This document shows, in pieces, positions 33,568-45,600 of a DNA stretch of 64,000 bases (position 1 is its first letter; each line of letters begins with the position of its first letter). The notes under the pieces were generated by a model. That model ran no database searches. It saw only the letters and a list, made by a program, of their open reading frames with translations, and was not told where the DNA came from. The position numbers were made by a program, and so were the translations under genes. The stretch comes from Struthio camelus. Lineage: Eukaryota > Chordata > Aves > Struthioniformes > Struthionidae. Location: the NCBI RefSeq assembly GCF_040807025.1, contig NC_090956.1, positions 3,956,517 through 4,020,516 of the forward strand, given 5' to 3'.

Positions 33568-33784
33568 CTACTCCTTGGGGATCTCAAACATGCAAAGGCT
33601 CTTGTACTTCTGCAGTAGTTCATTTTTGGTCCGGACCTGCTCCCGGAGGTTTTGCAGCTGCTGCTGCTGCTGTTCTGGGCTCACACCAATGCCGGGCATG
33701 GAGCTGATCAGCTTCCTCATCTCCTGGAACTTGTTCTTGAGCTCATTCAGCACCTGGTGAACATCTTGGCTGTCCTTGTCCATG
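33568..33784 (-). CDS. MED9: MED9 coding exon 2 (last)
   Basis: It starts after ctctgcag and encodes the last base of Cys, then [20 protein letters not shown] and the rest of the conserved coiled-coil domain to FEIPKE and the stop at 33570-33568. A Gln run (five residues) is encoded by CAG repeats, as in human. Confidence 0.97.
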
Positions 33785-36700
33785 CTGCAGAGGGCAGAAA
33801 ATAGAGACACTATTCACTTCTCCTACTGGAAGGACCCCTTCTGCCTGCTGGGGTGATTTATTTCCAGTGCACTCAGAGCTTACACTGGAATTCACTGGGA
33901 ACCTTTTGCTCCTGGTATCTGTATACACAGACTTAATTCACCTGTCCTAATAAAACGGACACAGATAGATACAGAGACTGGGTATATATTGGGGTGAACT
34001 GGTTCCCTGCTGATTTTCAGCACATGCTCCAGTTACGTTAGTACCCATCCCACGGCTTAGGGGTTGGTTTGCAGCTTTAAAACATACCATGCAGCAGGCC
34101 AAGTTCTCACTGCGTTTAAATCCCCATAGCTCCCTCTGAGCAAGGTAAGATTATGCAAGTGTTGTGTGTAGGCGCCTGGGAAAAAAGATCCTAGTCTCGT
34201 CTGTGACCTGTTGCTGCTGTAATACAAAAAAATCAATGCAGTCAAACAGCTTGACAGGAAAAAATAAAAATTGCTCCCCAAAGTACCAGAGAGTATCCAA
34301 TGCCAGAGTAAACGGCACTTTGGAGCTTTAAAATGACTCTCCGGGGACGTATACCTAATAAGAGAGAAGTGACAGCTTATTTTTAAGAGCAGCACAATTG
34401 TTTCTCCAGCCAGCTCTGTAGTTTTCAAGGATCAGTGTTGTCTGAGGCAGCCTCTGCCCTCAAATCCTCATTAGTATCTGCCTCAGCTTTGTTAGCACCG
34501 GCAAGAAGTTTTACTGATTCCAGGCAAAAGCGAGTCCTCGCTTCCAAGGCGCCTGTTAATAAAGAAAGTGGGATTCTAGAAGCCTTTGAAAATTGTGAGC
34601 CTGTTCAACAGCCAGACCTAAAAATAAACCCTGCTTGGCAAGATCAGGGCAGAGAGGTGCTTGATTATAACTTTGGGGAATCATGACATAGCTGAGAGCA
34701 AAACTTTTAACCAGATGGTCCTCATTCATTTCAAAAGCCTGTTGGAACAAAATATTCATTACTCCCTTCTAAATAGAACTGCAGCTGGTACTATAATGTA
34801 TCCCCATTATGCAGACATTTACGGTCAGGTCGGCAGTGGAAAAATACAGGCATCCACAGCCCCAGTGCACATCTGGTGAAAGATGGGTTTTGACACTGCC
34901 TTTAATCCAACGCAGCTTCAGGCTGGCTTTGAAAGGGACAGTCCTCCAGGTCTTCCCCCGTATCTAGGGAATTTATGGCTGCCCGTCTGTCAAGCTAATT
35001 GATCCAAAGCAAGAAATCATTTCCATTTTTTTCCCCACCTCCAGTGGGTACCTTTCCTGCTGGATCAATTCACTGAACAGATTCCCTGTTTGAGGGCATA
35101 GACAGGCAGGGGTGAGAGGAAGTGTGGGAAGAGAGACTGCAGCAGCCTGCGATTAGACAGGATTAAATGTAATGTCCAGCCACAGCCTGTGCTGATGGAC
35201 CGCATGTGGGACCTTCCTTAAGGAACAGCATTCCTCAAACCTCACCCAGGCTTGCCCCAGCTCTTCTTTACTGGTGTCACCCTGTCGTGTCCCACGGGGA
35301 GCTCCTGGTTTACACTAGCACAACCCATAGCCCATGGAGCCGCACGCTGGAACCTCAGAGGTGACGCCGTTTGATTGTACGGCAGCAAGAGCATTAGCGA
35401 ACCCTGCTTACAGAAACTTCCTAGGGACTCAAACAACAGGAAAAAGTGAGTGTCTTTGAATGCAAGCAAATTTACACGATACATCCTCAGTCTCAAGCAC
35501 AGAGTCACCTTGGAGATGTGAGGTATCTTAACGGCTGAGTCAGTGTCGAAACAGCAGGGCTGGGCTCTGTGACTAGCGGCAGTGTTAAAGGATAACGTTT
35601 GCCATCTGTCAGGGACATAAGGCAGCATATCCCACTGCTCGCCTTTCTGGTCCTAGCTGTCTGCAGCACTGCTCAACGTATCTGCATCTGGTGAAGCCGC
35701 ACAGGAAATGATGTGTGGGGACCCAAAGGAGGTAGCTGGGCAGCAGGAGTAGGTGGCTCAGTGGGATGGGTCACAGGATACCCTGGGGACTTTCATCTGC
35801 AGGTCACCACGACCCGCTCAGTGACATGTATGTGTTTGGGAGGTCCCAGCCCATGTGCCAGCATAGACATCTCTGCTGATGTTCTCTAACTACCGCTCAC
35901 TGTGCTTACGCACACGCATGCACTTGGGAACGGGCTTAGCCTCGCCTTAGCCTCGTTTATGTGATCCAGTTAGATCAGGTAGGGTTGAGCTGAGGGGTAA
36001 CAGCCCACCCCCTGCAGATACTTCCAACACAATGGGAAAATCGTGGGAAATCAGAGGGTTTGGCGTTGTCCTGCCTCTTCTGTGTGCCTAGACTGGGGTG
36101 TCACCGGGGTATTCAGTCTTTTCTTGTCTTGGCTTTCAGACTGCAAAATGCTTAAAGGTGAACCTCTCTCATCTTTCACATACGCTTGATACCAAGTGAA
36201 ATATCAGCAGGAAACTCATCCCTACCAAGTGCCTAGGTGAGAACAAGGAGCTGGCCTTGGTCGGACGTTCACGGCAGAGAGCCATGCTCCCACCAGGAAT
36301 TCAGATAGACATCTCTAAAGGGGTTATTGCCCTGGGGCAGAAACCTCCTGGGAACACCACACCCCTCAGGACCCATGTACAAGTACCTTTTACCCCTAAA
36401 ACTGATCTTGAACCAGGAAGAGAACAATTCAACCTCCACCACTGTAAAAGCCTTCTTCCTCTTTACAACACCCTAGAAATGGACTGCATTTCTGTGCTGG
36501 GACTGCCTGTACTTTCTGAGGCTGTTATCAGCCAAACAGTAGAGCAGTTTGGGGCAATAACACAGCACCAGTCCAATGCTCTCTGCTCGAGGGTGTATAA
36601 CAACGGGGCAGCGTACCTGGGCCATCAGAATAACCTGCATCGCCTGGATCATCCGTACGCTGCCATGTACTGGCGTGGCTCACCACGGAGCCGCGTGTGG

Positions 36701-39141
36701 GACTACGCCACCTCCCTGTAACACCTTCCCCAGCAACCCCAGTCAGGAGAACAAGGGGGTCTGCAGCAAAGGAAACGCTGGGGGCGGTCAAAGAGTATCA
36801 CTGTGGGGAAGGAAGGTCCCACTGCCCTGCTCCCTGTCCAGGGCGCGCAGGAGGAGGCCGCAATCGGGAAGACGGAGAAGGGCCGGAGCAGGGATAAGGC
36901 ACCTGGGCAGAGGAATGGGGAGCAGGCCTGGTGCAGGGCTGCCCCTGCAATGAGGTGCCCGGTGACAGGCCCAGACCCAGTTGCCCCCATGATGAGGGGT
37001 GCCTGATGACAAGACCAGGCCCAGTGTACCCACCACGAGGCATGTGGTGACAGGCCCGGGCCCGGTGCATCCACCATAAGGTGCCCAGTGATGGACCAGG
37101 CCCGGACCCCCATGACGAGGTGCCAGTGACATGGATCGGGCCCAGGGCCCTGTGACGAGGCGCCGGTGACATAGACTGGGCCTGGGCCCTGTGACGAGGG
37201 CTTGGTGACACAGACCGGGCCCAGACCCCCATGACGAGGGGGCTGGTGACACGGACCGGGCCCAGTGCACCCACCATGAGGTGCCCAGTGATGGACCAGG
37301 CCCAGGCCCCCATGACGAGGGACTGGTGACACGGACCAGGCCCGGGGCCCCAGGACGAGGGGCTGGTGACACGGACCGGCCCCGGACCCCGTGACGAGGG
37401 GTCCGGTGACACGGACCGGGCTGCTGTGATGAGGGGTCGGTGACATGGAGCAGACCCCCGGGACGAGGCGCCGGTGACACGGACCGGACCCCCGGGACGA
37501 GGGGCCGGTGACATGGACCGGGCCCAGTGCACCCACCATGAGGTGCTCAGTGATGGACCAGGGCCAGGCCCCCATGACAAGGGGCTGGTGACACAGACTG
37601 GGCCCAGATCCCCGGGACGAGGGGCTCGGTGACACGGACCGGACCCCCATGACCAGGGGGCCAGTGGCATGGACCAGGGCCGGACCCCCGGGACGAAGGG
37701 TCGGTGACACGGATCGGGCCCGGACCCCCGGGACGAAGGGGTTGGTGATACGGACCAGACCCTCGAGACCAGGGGGCCGGTGACACGGACCGGACCCCCA
37801 TGACCAGGGGGCCGGTGACACGGACCAGGGCTGGTCCCCCAGGACAAGGGGGCCGGTGACACGGACCAGGCCCAGTGCACCCACCATAAGGTGCCCAGTG
37901 ATGGACCAGGCCCGGGCCCCCATGACGAGGGACTGGTGACATGGAGCAGGCCCGGACCCCGTGACGAGGGGCTGGTGACACGGAGCGGGCCCAGGGCCCC
38001 AGGACGAGGGGCTGGTGACATGGACCAGGCCCCCATGATGAGGGGGCTGGTGACACGGACCAGACTCCCAGGACGAGGGGTCGGTGACACAGACCAGGCC
38101 CCCGGGACGAAGTGCCGGTGACACGGACCGGCCCCCGGGACGAGGAGCCGGTGACACGGACGGGGCCCGGGGCCCCATGACGAGGGCTTGGTGACACGGA
38201 TCAGACCCCCGGGACGAGGGGGCTGGTGGCACGGACTGGGCCCAGTGCACCCACCATGAGGTGCCCAGTGATGGACCAGGCCTGGGCCCCCATGACGAGG
38301 GGCCGGTGACACGGACCGGGCCCAGGGCCCCACGACGAGGGGCCGGTGACACGGAGCAGGCCCAGAGCCCCCACGACGAGGGCCGGTGACACGGACCGGA
38401 CCCCCGTCACGAGGGCCGGTGACACGGACCAGGCCCAGGGCCCTGTGACGAGGGGCTGGTGACACAGACTGGGCCCCACGAAAAGGCGCCGGTGACACGG
38501 ACCGGCCCCCGTGACGAGGGCTGGTGACACGGACCAGGCCCAGGGCCCCGTGAAAAGGCGCCGGTGACACGGACCGGACCCCCGTGACGAGGGCCGGTGA
38601 CACGGACCAGGCCCAGGGCCCCATGAAAAGGCGCCGGTGACACGGACCGGGCCCCACGACGAGGGGCCGGTGACACGGACTGGGCCCCGTGACGAGGGGC
38701 CGGTGACACGGAGCGGGCCCAGAGTTCCACGACGAGGGGCCGGTGACACGGACTGGGCCCCGTCACGAGGGCCGGTGACACGGACCAGGCCCAGAGTCCC
38801 ACGACGAGGGGCCGGTGACACGGACCGGACCCCCGTCACGAGGGCCGGTGACACGGACCAGGCCCAGGGCCCCATGAAAAGGCGCCGGTGACACGGACCG
38901 GGCCCCGTGACGAGGCGCCGGTGACGGACCGGGCCCGGTGGCACGCGGGGTGGCGGGCCCGCCGTTACCATTTGATGATGTCGTGGACGAGCGGGAGGAA
39001 GGAGAACTCCTCCTGCCCGGGCGGCGGCGGCGGCGGCGGCAGCAGCGGCGGCGGCAGCGGCAGCGGCGGTTTCGGCTCGGCCGGCGGCTCGGCCGGCGGC
39101 GGCTCCTCGGCGGCGCGGCCGGTGCCCCCCCCCGAGGCCAT
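33568..39141 (-). CDS. MED9: Mediator complex subunit 9
   Basis: Exons 39141-38969 and 33784-33568 on the - strand join at TG|gtaacg ... ctctgcag|C to give 129 residues ending FEIPKE and stop. MED9 is a small subunit of the Mediator middle module, bridging activators and RNA polymerase II in the nucleus. The C-terminal 80 residues ([65 protein letters not shown]) are almost identical to human and form the paired coiled-coil domain. The first 45 residues are a proline-rich, GC-driven low-complexity tract, shorter than the human one (146 residues in all). The ATG chosen, MASGGG, matches the human MAS start; an upstream in-frame ATG at 39231 is less likely. The interval shown includes the 5.2-kb intron. 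Confidence 0.97.
33785..36950 (-). other. MED9: MED9 intron, left part
   Basis: This is AT-richer DNA of moderate CpG content adjoining the acceptor. It contains an open frame at 36257-36721 (listed separately). No exon, RNA gene or clear transposon was recognised in 33810-36250. Confidence 0.7.
36257..36721 (+). other. 154-codon open frame of unknown origin in MED9 intron
   Basis: The frame is open on the strand opposite MED9, in moderate-GC DNA where chance frames are usually short. The translated text has a mixed, protein-like composition (for example [20 protein letters not shown] and YAAMYWRG) but I recognise no family or motif. It may be a fragment of an old mobile or viral element, or chance. 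I assign no function. Confidence 0.2.
36951..38937 (+). repeat. 2-kb minisatellite of 33-bp and 40-bp units in MED9 intron
   Basis: Units carry GGTGACACGGACC, then a variable GGGCCCAGGGCCCC or GGACCCCC, then a (C/T)GACGAGGGGCC block. Measured spacings between successive GGTGAC motifs are 40, 40, 33, 40 and 33 bp in 38305-38496. A longer compound form of about 80 bp (GTGCACCCACCATGAGGTGC type) recurs at least six times. In total about 50 units. The array ends about 30 bp from the MED9 exon 1 donor. It lacks stop codons in several frames on both strands, producing spurious long frames. Confidence 0.95.
38969..39141 (-). CDS. MED9: MED9 coding exon 1
   Basis: It encodes [20 protein letters not shown], further proline-rich sequence, then [16 protein letters not shown] and two bases of Cys. 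The donor is TG|gtaacg at 38968, one step from consensus. If the intron were retained, a stop (TAA) would follow one codon later. The GGC-rich + strand run corresponds to the polyproline tract and may vary in length. Confidence 0.95.
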
Positions 39142-39180
39142 GGCGACCCCGGCCCCGGCCCGCGCCGCCGGCGCCGCGCG

Positions 39181-39188
39181 TGACGTCA
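39181..39188. promoter_or_regulatory. MED9: CRE palindrome TGACGTCA
   Basis: A perfect 8-bp CREB/ATF site 40 bp upstream of the MED9 start codon. Confidence 0.7.
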
Positions 39189-39231
39189 CGGGGCGGGGCT
39201 CCGCCTGCCCCGCCCCGCCCCCTGCCCACAC

Positions 39232-39242
39232 TGCGCATGCGC
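39232..39242. promoter_or_regulatory. MED9: NRF1 site TGCGCATGCGC
   Basis: A perfect palindromic NRF1 motif 91 bp upstream of the MED9 start codon, next to a GGGGCGGGCGG box. Confidence 0.7.
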
Positions 39243-39322
39243 GGCCCCGGGGCGGGCGGTTGAACCTGAGCTGCGGTGTGAGCCCGGGCCCGCGGCCGAG
39301 GCCTGAGCGTGGGGCTCTTCCC

Positions 39323-39394
39323 GGGGCCGGGGCCGGGGCCGGGGCCGGGGCCGGGGCCGGGGCCGGGGCCGGGGCCGGGGCCGGGGCCGGGGCC
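39323..39394 (+). repeat. (GGGGCC)12 hexanucleotide repeat
   Basis: Twelve perfect GGGGCC units on the + strand (GGCCCC relative to MED9), starting 182 bp upstream of the MED9 start codon. A second perfect tract of four units follows at 39414-39437. Confidence 0.98.
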
Positions 39395-39640
39395 TGAACC
39401 TAGGGCTCTCCCTGGGGCCGGGGCCGGGGCCGGGGCCTGAACTTGAGGCTCTTCCCTGGGCCAGGGCCGGGGCCTGGGTCTGAACTTGGGGCCGGGGCCT
39501 AAACTTGCGGCCAGGGCCTGGGTCTGGGGCCAGGGCTGAGGTCTCAGGCCTGGGTCTGGGCCTGACTTGCGGTGTGGGTCTGGGCCTGAACTTGCAGCTG
39601 GGGCCTGGGATCTGAGGCTGGGGGTGGGGCTGGAGCAGCA
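39395..39640 (+). repeat. Decayed GGGGCC-related array
   Basis: The hexamer grades into imperfect units such as GGGCCTGGGTCTGAACTTG and GGGCCAGGGCTGAGG, with (GGGGCC)4 at 39414-39437. The pattern suggests an older, larger array within which the perfect tract is a recent homogenised part. Confidence 0.75.
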
Positions 39641-42600
39641 GCTTTGCCGCACCGTCACTGAGACGGGCTGTGGGCTGCTGCGCGCCTGGCCGTCCTGCGA
39701 GGCGGGTGATACGGGGTGGTCCAGCAGGAGAAGGCTGGAGCTGAGCTGTTCTCTCCCAGCTGGGGGTGCGTTGTCCTGCGCAGGACCCAGCTCTGCACAG
39801 AAGGTGGGAAGCTGGAGGAAGGACAGAGTGGGGGATCCCGTAACCCAAGGGCGAAGAGCAGGAGGGGGTCCCAATAACAGCATGCTGCACTGCCCCCAGG
39901 GGCAGCTCCCAGCCCCTTAGCGAGAGCAGTCTGATTTCCTGAATCCCTGTGCACATCCCCCTCTTTTGTATTAATTCTTAGAGCAAAAATTGCATCATTC
40001 TCCATAGAACCAATAACTATTGCAGTCCTCAGGACAGCAGGGTTTGGCTGTGTCTGGCTAGCTTTTTGCACTAATGCTAGCATTTTGCACTGCTTTTCAT
40101 TACTTGGTATCCCTGGCTTGACCTTTATTTAACCGGAGACAAGTTGTCGAGGCGGTTGAGTGGCTGGGATGCGGTCTTGTAATGCCTTAATGGTACTTTG
40201 ATGCTACTGGACTTTGTGCCTTACGGAGGAAGCACAGGTTACAATCAGTTGGAGGGAAAGAAAGCTTGAATATTTGAGATCCTGGTGCCTACACCCCTGC
40301 AAGCCCCTGTTTCTCAAAGACTGAATTAAAGTTTAGCCTCTGGGGCAATGGCTGCATCGTCACGAGCAAACTCTCATAGGCTTTCCTCCTGGTTTGGTTA
40401 AAATGGGCTTAAATTAAGGAGTCTGAGCTAGAGCCAGAAGTCTGGTGCCAGGATTGGTAGAGGGAGAACAAACTGGGGTCTCGTGTGATGGACCTGTGGG
40501 TGAAAGAGGAGGCTTGAGATGGCACGTGGGTCTTGAACCCGTGAGATCTGGGATGGTGCATCAAAGGGATGTGGAATTTGCCTCATCAAGCTGCTGCAAA
40601 CTGCTTTTATACCTCTACATCAACATGAAGAATTACAGCCCTAATAACAGCAGCCGCAATCATGAGTTTTCCTTCCTGAACTGGCTTAGGAAAAATGTAT
40701 AATTTCATTTTTCATTTGAAACAGGCCCTCGTGCTCATCAGTTATGGGCTGAGGATGACTAGGAAAGCAATTTTCTTTCTTAAACCAATTTATTTCTAAA
40801 AGCAAACAGAAGCTATTTATATATCAAATCAGAATGCTGGTAACCGTTCATACACGTGGAGTATTGACTGTTTGCTCTAAATATAGCAGATGCAATCGCT
40901 CACTTTGTTCCTGCCATCAAGAATAGATCCCGGTTTGGGTGCTGATGCTGGAACGAGCGAAGGAGCCGCGGGGAGCTAAGGGCCCTGGCCCTGTAGAGCA
41001 GATCCCTGCAGGAAGGGCGCTGCGTTTTACCGTCCTTGGCTCTGACAGCAAGAGCCAAGCAGGAGGTACAGGATGCTGCGTCTTTCGCACTGCACTGGGC
41101 ACAGAGGTTCATTGCTGCCTATTGGTGTATGGGCTATTACAGCGAGATTTGGCTGAGGCTCTGGGGGGGGGGGTCTCCTTCCTCTGTGCTGTGCTGCTGG
41201 TTTTAACTCTTCCCCCCTGACTCACGGAGGAGCGTGGCTAATTGCGAGGCCGCTGGCCCTCTGCGTTTGGTGGTGAGTCAGGCAGTCGTTAGAGCAGGTG
41301 ACGACATGCCGACACCTTCAGCCGGAACTAAAGCGCTGTCAATCAGCATTTCTTTGTGCTGTTCAGTTCCCGTTTTTGTTTGTGTGTTCTCGCAGCAGCT
41401 GTAGCATGCAGCTTTATCTTGTTGCCTTTAGCCCCTGCCCTTGCCTGTCACCTTCTCTTTCTCGTGGGAACCCAGCCCTGCGCGGCTTCTCTGCCTCCCT
41501 TGGGTGACTGATCTCCGTCCTCGGGGCCTTGTCGTGTCTTGTGGCGAGTAAGGGGGAGAGCGAAGCGGTTTTGCAGTAGGGAGGTGGTCGCACTGGCTCC
41601 CCCATCCCTGAAGATATTGGTGAATTAATTGGGTGACACTGTGTTGGCACGATTTGAGTGCCAGCCTGCGCAAGGCCTCTTGCCCATGCGGTGACTGATG
41701 GGTGTGCGTCCCTGGTGAGGACTGCAGGAAGAGGTCAGACCCAGCCGATAGGTCTGGGAGAGAAGGGAACACAGATTTTTAGGCATGGAGACAAGTTTTG
41801 ACCTCAGCCGTGGAGGAGTGCTGGTGTGTCTGAATTCTCAGCAGTCCTTGTGGAGCTCCAAACTGTGAGACCCTTGTCCCCACGGAGCGACTATTTGGTC
41901 GTTTGGGTTATGTTCTTGCAATGCTGTTCCCGATAGATAGATGCTGCCAAAAACATGGCCTTTACCATCCACATCACTGAAGTCCCAGTGGGCCCTCTGT
42001 CTCGGTCTGGCCTTCCTGCTGTTCTGCCCACGTGGAGCCGGCGTTGGTCTGCGGTGGGAGCTGGACTCCCTCGTTTCCCGTGGGGTTTTCACCTGCTTTC
42101 AGATCCTCAGCAGAGAGGTTTGAGTGAGCAGCCTATGAAAACTCGTAGCAAAGCATCTAGAGCATAGACAAAGATACTTAGCGGTGGATGAAAAGGATAA
42201 TTTCCCCCTAGATTTGGTAATAAAGCTGAAGTGCAAGTGATTGTCCTATTTTTTTCTTCTGTATGAATTTGATTGTGGCTCTTTGTATAACTCACCTGCC
42301 AGGCATTGGTTCATGAAATGTGAAAATGTCTCCAAGCCATCTGATCTTCCAGATCTTAAACCACTGTGTATGTTCATTTCTTGCCCAAACATTTGATTAG
42401 CCTATTTTCCCGAAAACCAGCTGGTCAAATAAACCTTATCTGAAGCCTCTTTTGTTGTTGCCTGTTTTCTTCCCAATATCAATATTATTCTTTCTGTCAT
42501 TTCTATACAAATTGCACCCTTTCCCTGCTTCCAAAGGTAACTTCTTTTGGATTTACCATCAGCTACTTAATTCAGCGTCAGTCAGGTGCCTGTGCATCTC

Positions 42601-45600
42601 CCCGAGGTTTTGTTACAATGACTTGACATGTATATATTGATGGCTTGGCACTTCACCTGGCTCTACTTCTCGCTGCCGGGCCATCTGGAGTTTGTTGGGC
42701 CGTTGTCATCAGCTCTGTTATCATTTTTTACTATATGGCTATCACCAGGTTGAACTTTATCTCTTCCTCCTGCCCCAGCACCCCATTGTCTGCCTGAATT
42801 TTCTGTTTAAGGCTTTGTTAAGCTGCTGCTTTGGGATAAGTCTCAGCGATTCAGAAATTGCCAGGGGCAGAGGGCTGCGCTGCGAAGTCAGGAAGGTGCT
42901 GCCAGGGTTGCAGCCGCCTGGCACCGGGCGATAGGAGCAAAACGTTACAGCTGCTGCCGGCCTCTGGGAAACCTGCCCGGCGTTGCGGTCAGGAGCGCTG
43001 GCCCTTTCCGCTAGGTCGTGGCTGTGATCCTGTGGCTGCTGAGCCGCCTGGCCCCGATCCCCCTAATTTTGCCCGGCCAGAGATGCTGTCGCGGGCTGTG
43101 CCCTGCCTCGAGCGCTGCCGTCGGTCAGGGTCCATCTGAGGGGCCCTGGCGTCCCTCGGGAGGGAGGTTTGCTGAAGCCGCTCTGCGAGACCCTTTCCAC
43201 CGCGGCTCGTAGATGCGGGCGCGCGGAGGCAGGAGCAGGGCTGCTGGGCAGGGTGCAAAGCCGGAAGATGCAGTGTTTTAGCTGCAGAGAGTCAGGCACC
43301 GGAGAAGAGCCTGGAAAAGAGGCGGCACAAGTGGTTTGGGCCAAGCTCCTCGCGGCTCTGGGCTGCCCGCCGGGGCAGCGGGTCGGCGGCCTGGCGGTGA
43401 AGGCCAGCGCCCTGCCGCAGGAGGCTGGGGACAGAGCGGGGACGAGTCAGGGGCGCGGGGAGTGTCCAGCCATCGCGTGACGGTCACTGCGCGCCGCAGG
43501 GCCGGCCCGGGCGGCAGGCCCAGCTCCGAGGACACGGCGAGGGCCGAGGGCTTCTTACGCAAGGTCGGCTACACGGAAAAGCAGATCCAGGAAAACACAC
43601 GGTCCGACAGCCGGAGTCCCCGGGCACGGCAGGCTCGGCGGCCCCGAGCACACAGCCGGCCACCGCGCTGCCTTGCCTCAGTTTACCCCAGGCATCAGCT
43701 GGGTCGCGATCCCTGCCTGGCTCCTGGGGAAGAGGGGTGACCCGTTCAGGAAGCAAAAGGAGCCGCATCCGTGTGACAGCCTGGCTTGCACCCGCTGCGG
43801 GCTTGGCTCAGCAATGGCACTGCTGTTATTTGCAAATATTTGCCTCTAGCTACAAAACCCCTGAAGCGGAGGCGTTTGGTGCCCTCGGCCTGCAGTCGGG
43901 GCCGGGAAGCAACATCATGAGAGCCTGCAGCGGCGCTCAGCAGCCGGCCGGCTCGAGGCTTGCTCCGCCGACGCTCTCCGGGCGCTGGGAAGGTGATGGA
44001 GCAGACGGCGCATGGCTGGGCGGCCCCGGGCGCGTGCAGAGGTGTGCGCGGCCACACGTGTGTCCCCGGGCACGTGCCCGCGTGGCTGCCGGAGTGCGCT
44101 GCCCCGCGCGCGGGCGCTGTGCCGGTTGCGCTGCTCGGTGCCTTCAGAGCCCGGACCGGTCCAGATAATTTGTGTGGATCTAAGCAGCGGGGACCTGCTG
44201 ATGGTGCTGCGTTAAGGACTTGGTTGCAAACCCTTCTCACTTTCTTGATTCAGTTCTTGTTTTGCTAAAGTGGGTCAGGCTTTGTTTGTGCGTTTGTCGG
44301 GTTCCCGGCAAGTGCGGCAGGGAGAGCTGTTACCTGCACACGTCTGAGCAGATCAAAACGCTGCTCTTTGGCTGCCTAACGCAGGGAGAGGGGACATGCG
44401 CTTTGTTTGGGCTTTGTTTTGGCCCAGCTGTAAAGACATCAGATAAGATTTTAGCCTGTCCCTTTCTTCAACCGCAAATGTGATTTTGCTATGATTGCCC
44501 TAATTACTGAAAATAGACACATTTTACATGGGCTTTGCAAAATGAATCAGGCAGCCTTGAAGAATACAGTTTCATACGCCAGAGCAGTGGGTTTCAGGCC
44601 AGCGCCGACATGGCAGGATACGCGTCTCACTTGCAAATCGAGGCACCGGGAGGACTGGCGACGGAGGAGCTTCGCTGGCCTCTGTTTGCAAAGTGTTTAA
44701 TGTTTAGCTGCTAATGGTTAAAGCGTATTGCAGGGGCTTTGCTGCCTGGGTGGCTCAACTTTCCTAGGAAGTTCCCTGGCTCTTACAGCACAAACAACCC
44801 CAGGACGCAGGTGGACGCTTGCCTAGGATAAACTTTTCCATAGCGAGCAGCCCGTTTTCCCGCAGCAGGCTCCCAGGCTCTCCGAGGCTGCCGTCTCTCC
44901 AGCTCCCGCCCCGAGACGGAGCATCAGAGCCGGGTTCGGTCCATGACACGATCGTCCAAACCCGGCACGGCTCAGCCAGTTTCACTGTTAATCCAAACGC
45001 AAACATGTCATGAGAGGGTAGCGCTGGGCTTTCACATAAACCCATCCCCGTCCTCGCTGTCTCTCCCACGCAAAACTGACCCTCCCGGCACTGCAGGAGG
45101 CTTTTCTGATGCCCCCGCCAAAACTTTGGCTTTTCCTGCCCGGTAACTGCAGCTCCCAGCCAGCCGGGTGGCACTTCCTCCTCCCCGCGCGGAGGGGTTA
45201 TGGAAGCAAGCTGGCCCCTTCCAGCATCTCTCAGGAACTGCAAAGATAATTGCCATAACTCTAATTGCTCCTGCTGGTTAATGAGCATTTTGCATCGTCA
45301 TCCTCAGCTGCCGAGAGCATCATCTGCGTTACTATTTTGGGGTGGAAAGCGGCTTCTCTGGGCTGGGAAAAGCTGAACCAAACTGGCTCCGGCCACCTGA
45401 AGCAAAGCCACGGCGCCGAGCGCCCACGGGCAGGGAGCCGGCGTGCTGGCGCAGGGCTGGGGACCTCCCTCTGTCAAATTGAATAATGGTTTAAACTGGC
45501 TAACAGGGTCACAAACCGGGATTTTGGCAGGGGGGAGCTGGCAGGCGAGCAGACGCAAAGCCTCTTTCCTTTTAGAACCCAAGCCAGGAAGGAATTGCTA

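Larger units (their letters stand above)
39142..39260 (-). promoter_or_regulatory. MED9: MED9 promoter with CRE, GC boxes and NRF1 site
   Basis: Upstream of the MED9 ATG lie a perfect palindromic CRE, TGACGTCA (39181-39188), GC boxes (GGGGCGGGGC just after it; CCCCGCCCCGCCCC at 39208-39221), and a perfect NRF1 palindrome TGCGCATGCGC (39232-39242). There is no TATA box. This is a typical CpG-island housekeeping promoter. Transcription probably starts between the CRE and the NRF1 site. Confidence 0.75.

Noticed and set aside
36703-38657. Open frames of 549 and 619 codons on the - strand, and a 560-codon frame at 38201-39883
   Set aside because: They are three frames of the same stop-free 33/40-bp minisatellite and overlap each other; the last also overlaps the MED9 first exon in another frame and the GGGGCC array. 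Open in multiple frames is a property of the repeat, not of a gene.
39142-39231. Alternative MED9 start 30 codons upstream (ATG at 39231)
   Set aside because: It would lie across the CRE and GC boxes of the core promoter, and the MASGGG start matches the human MED9 N-terminus.
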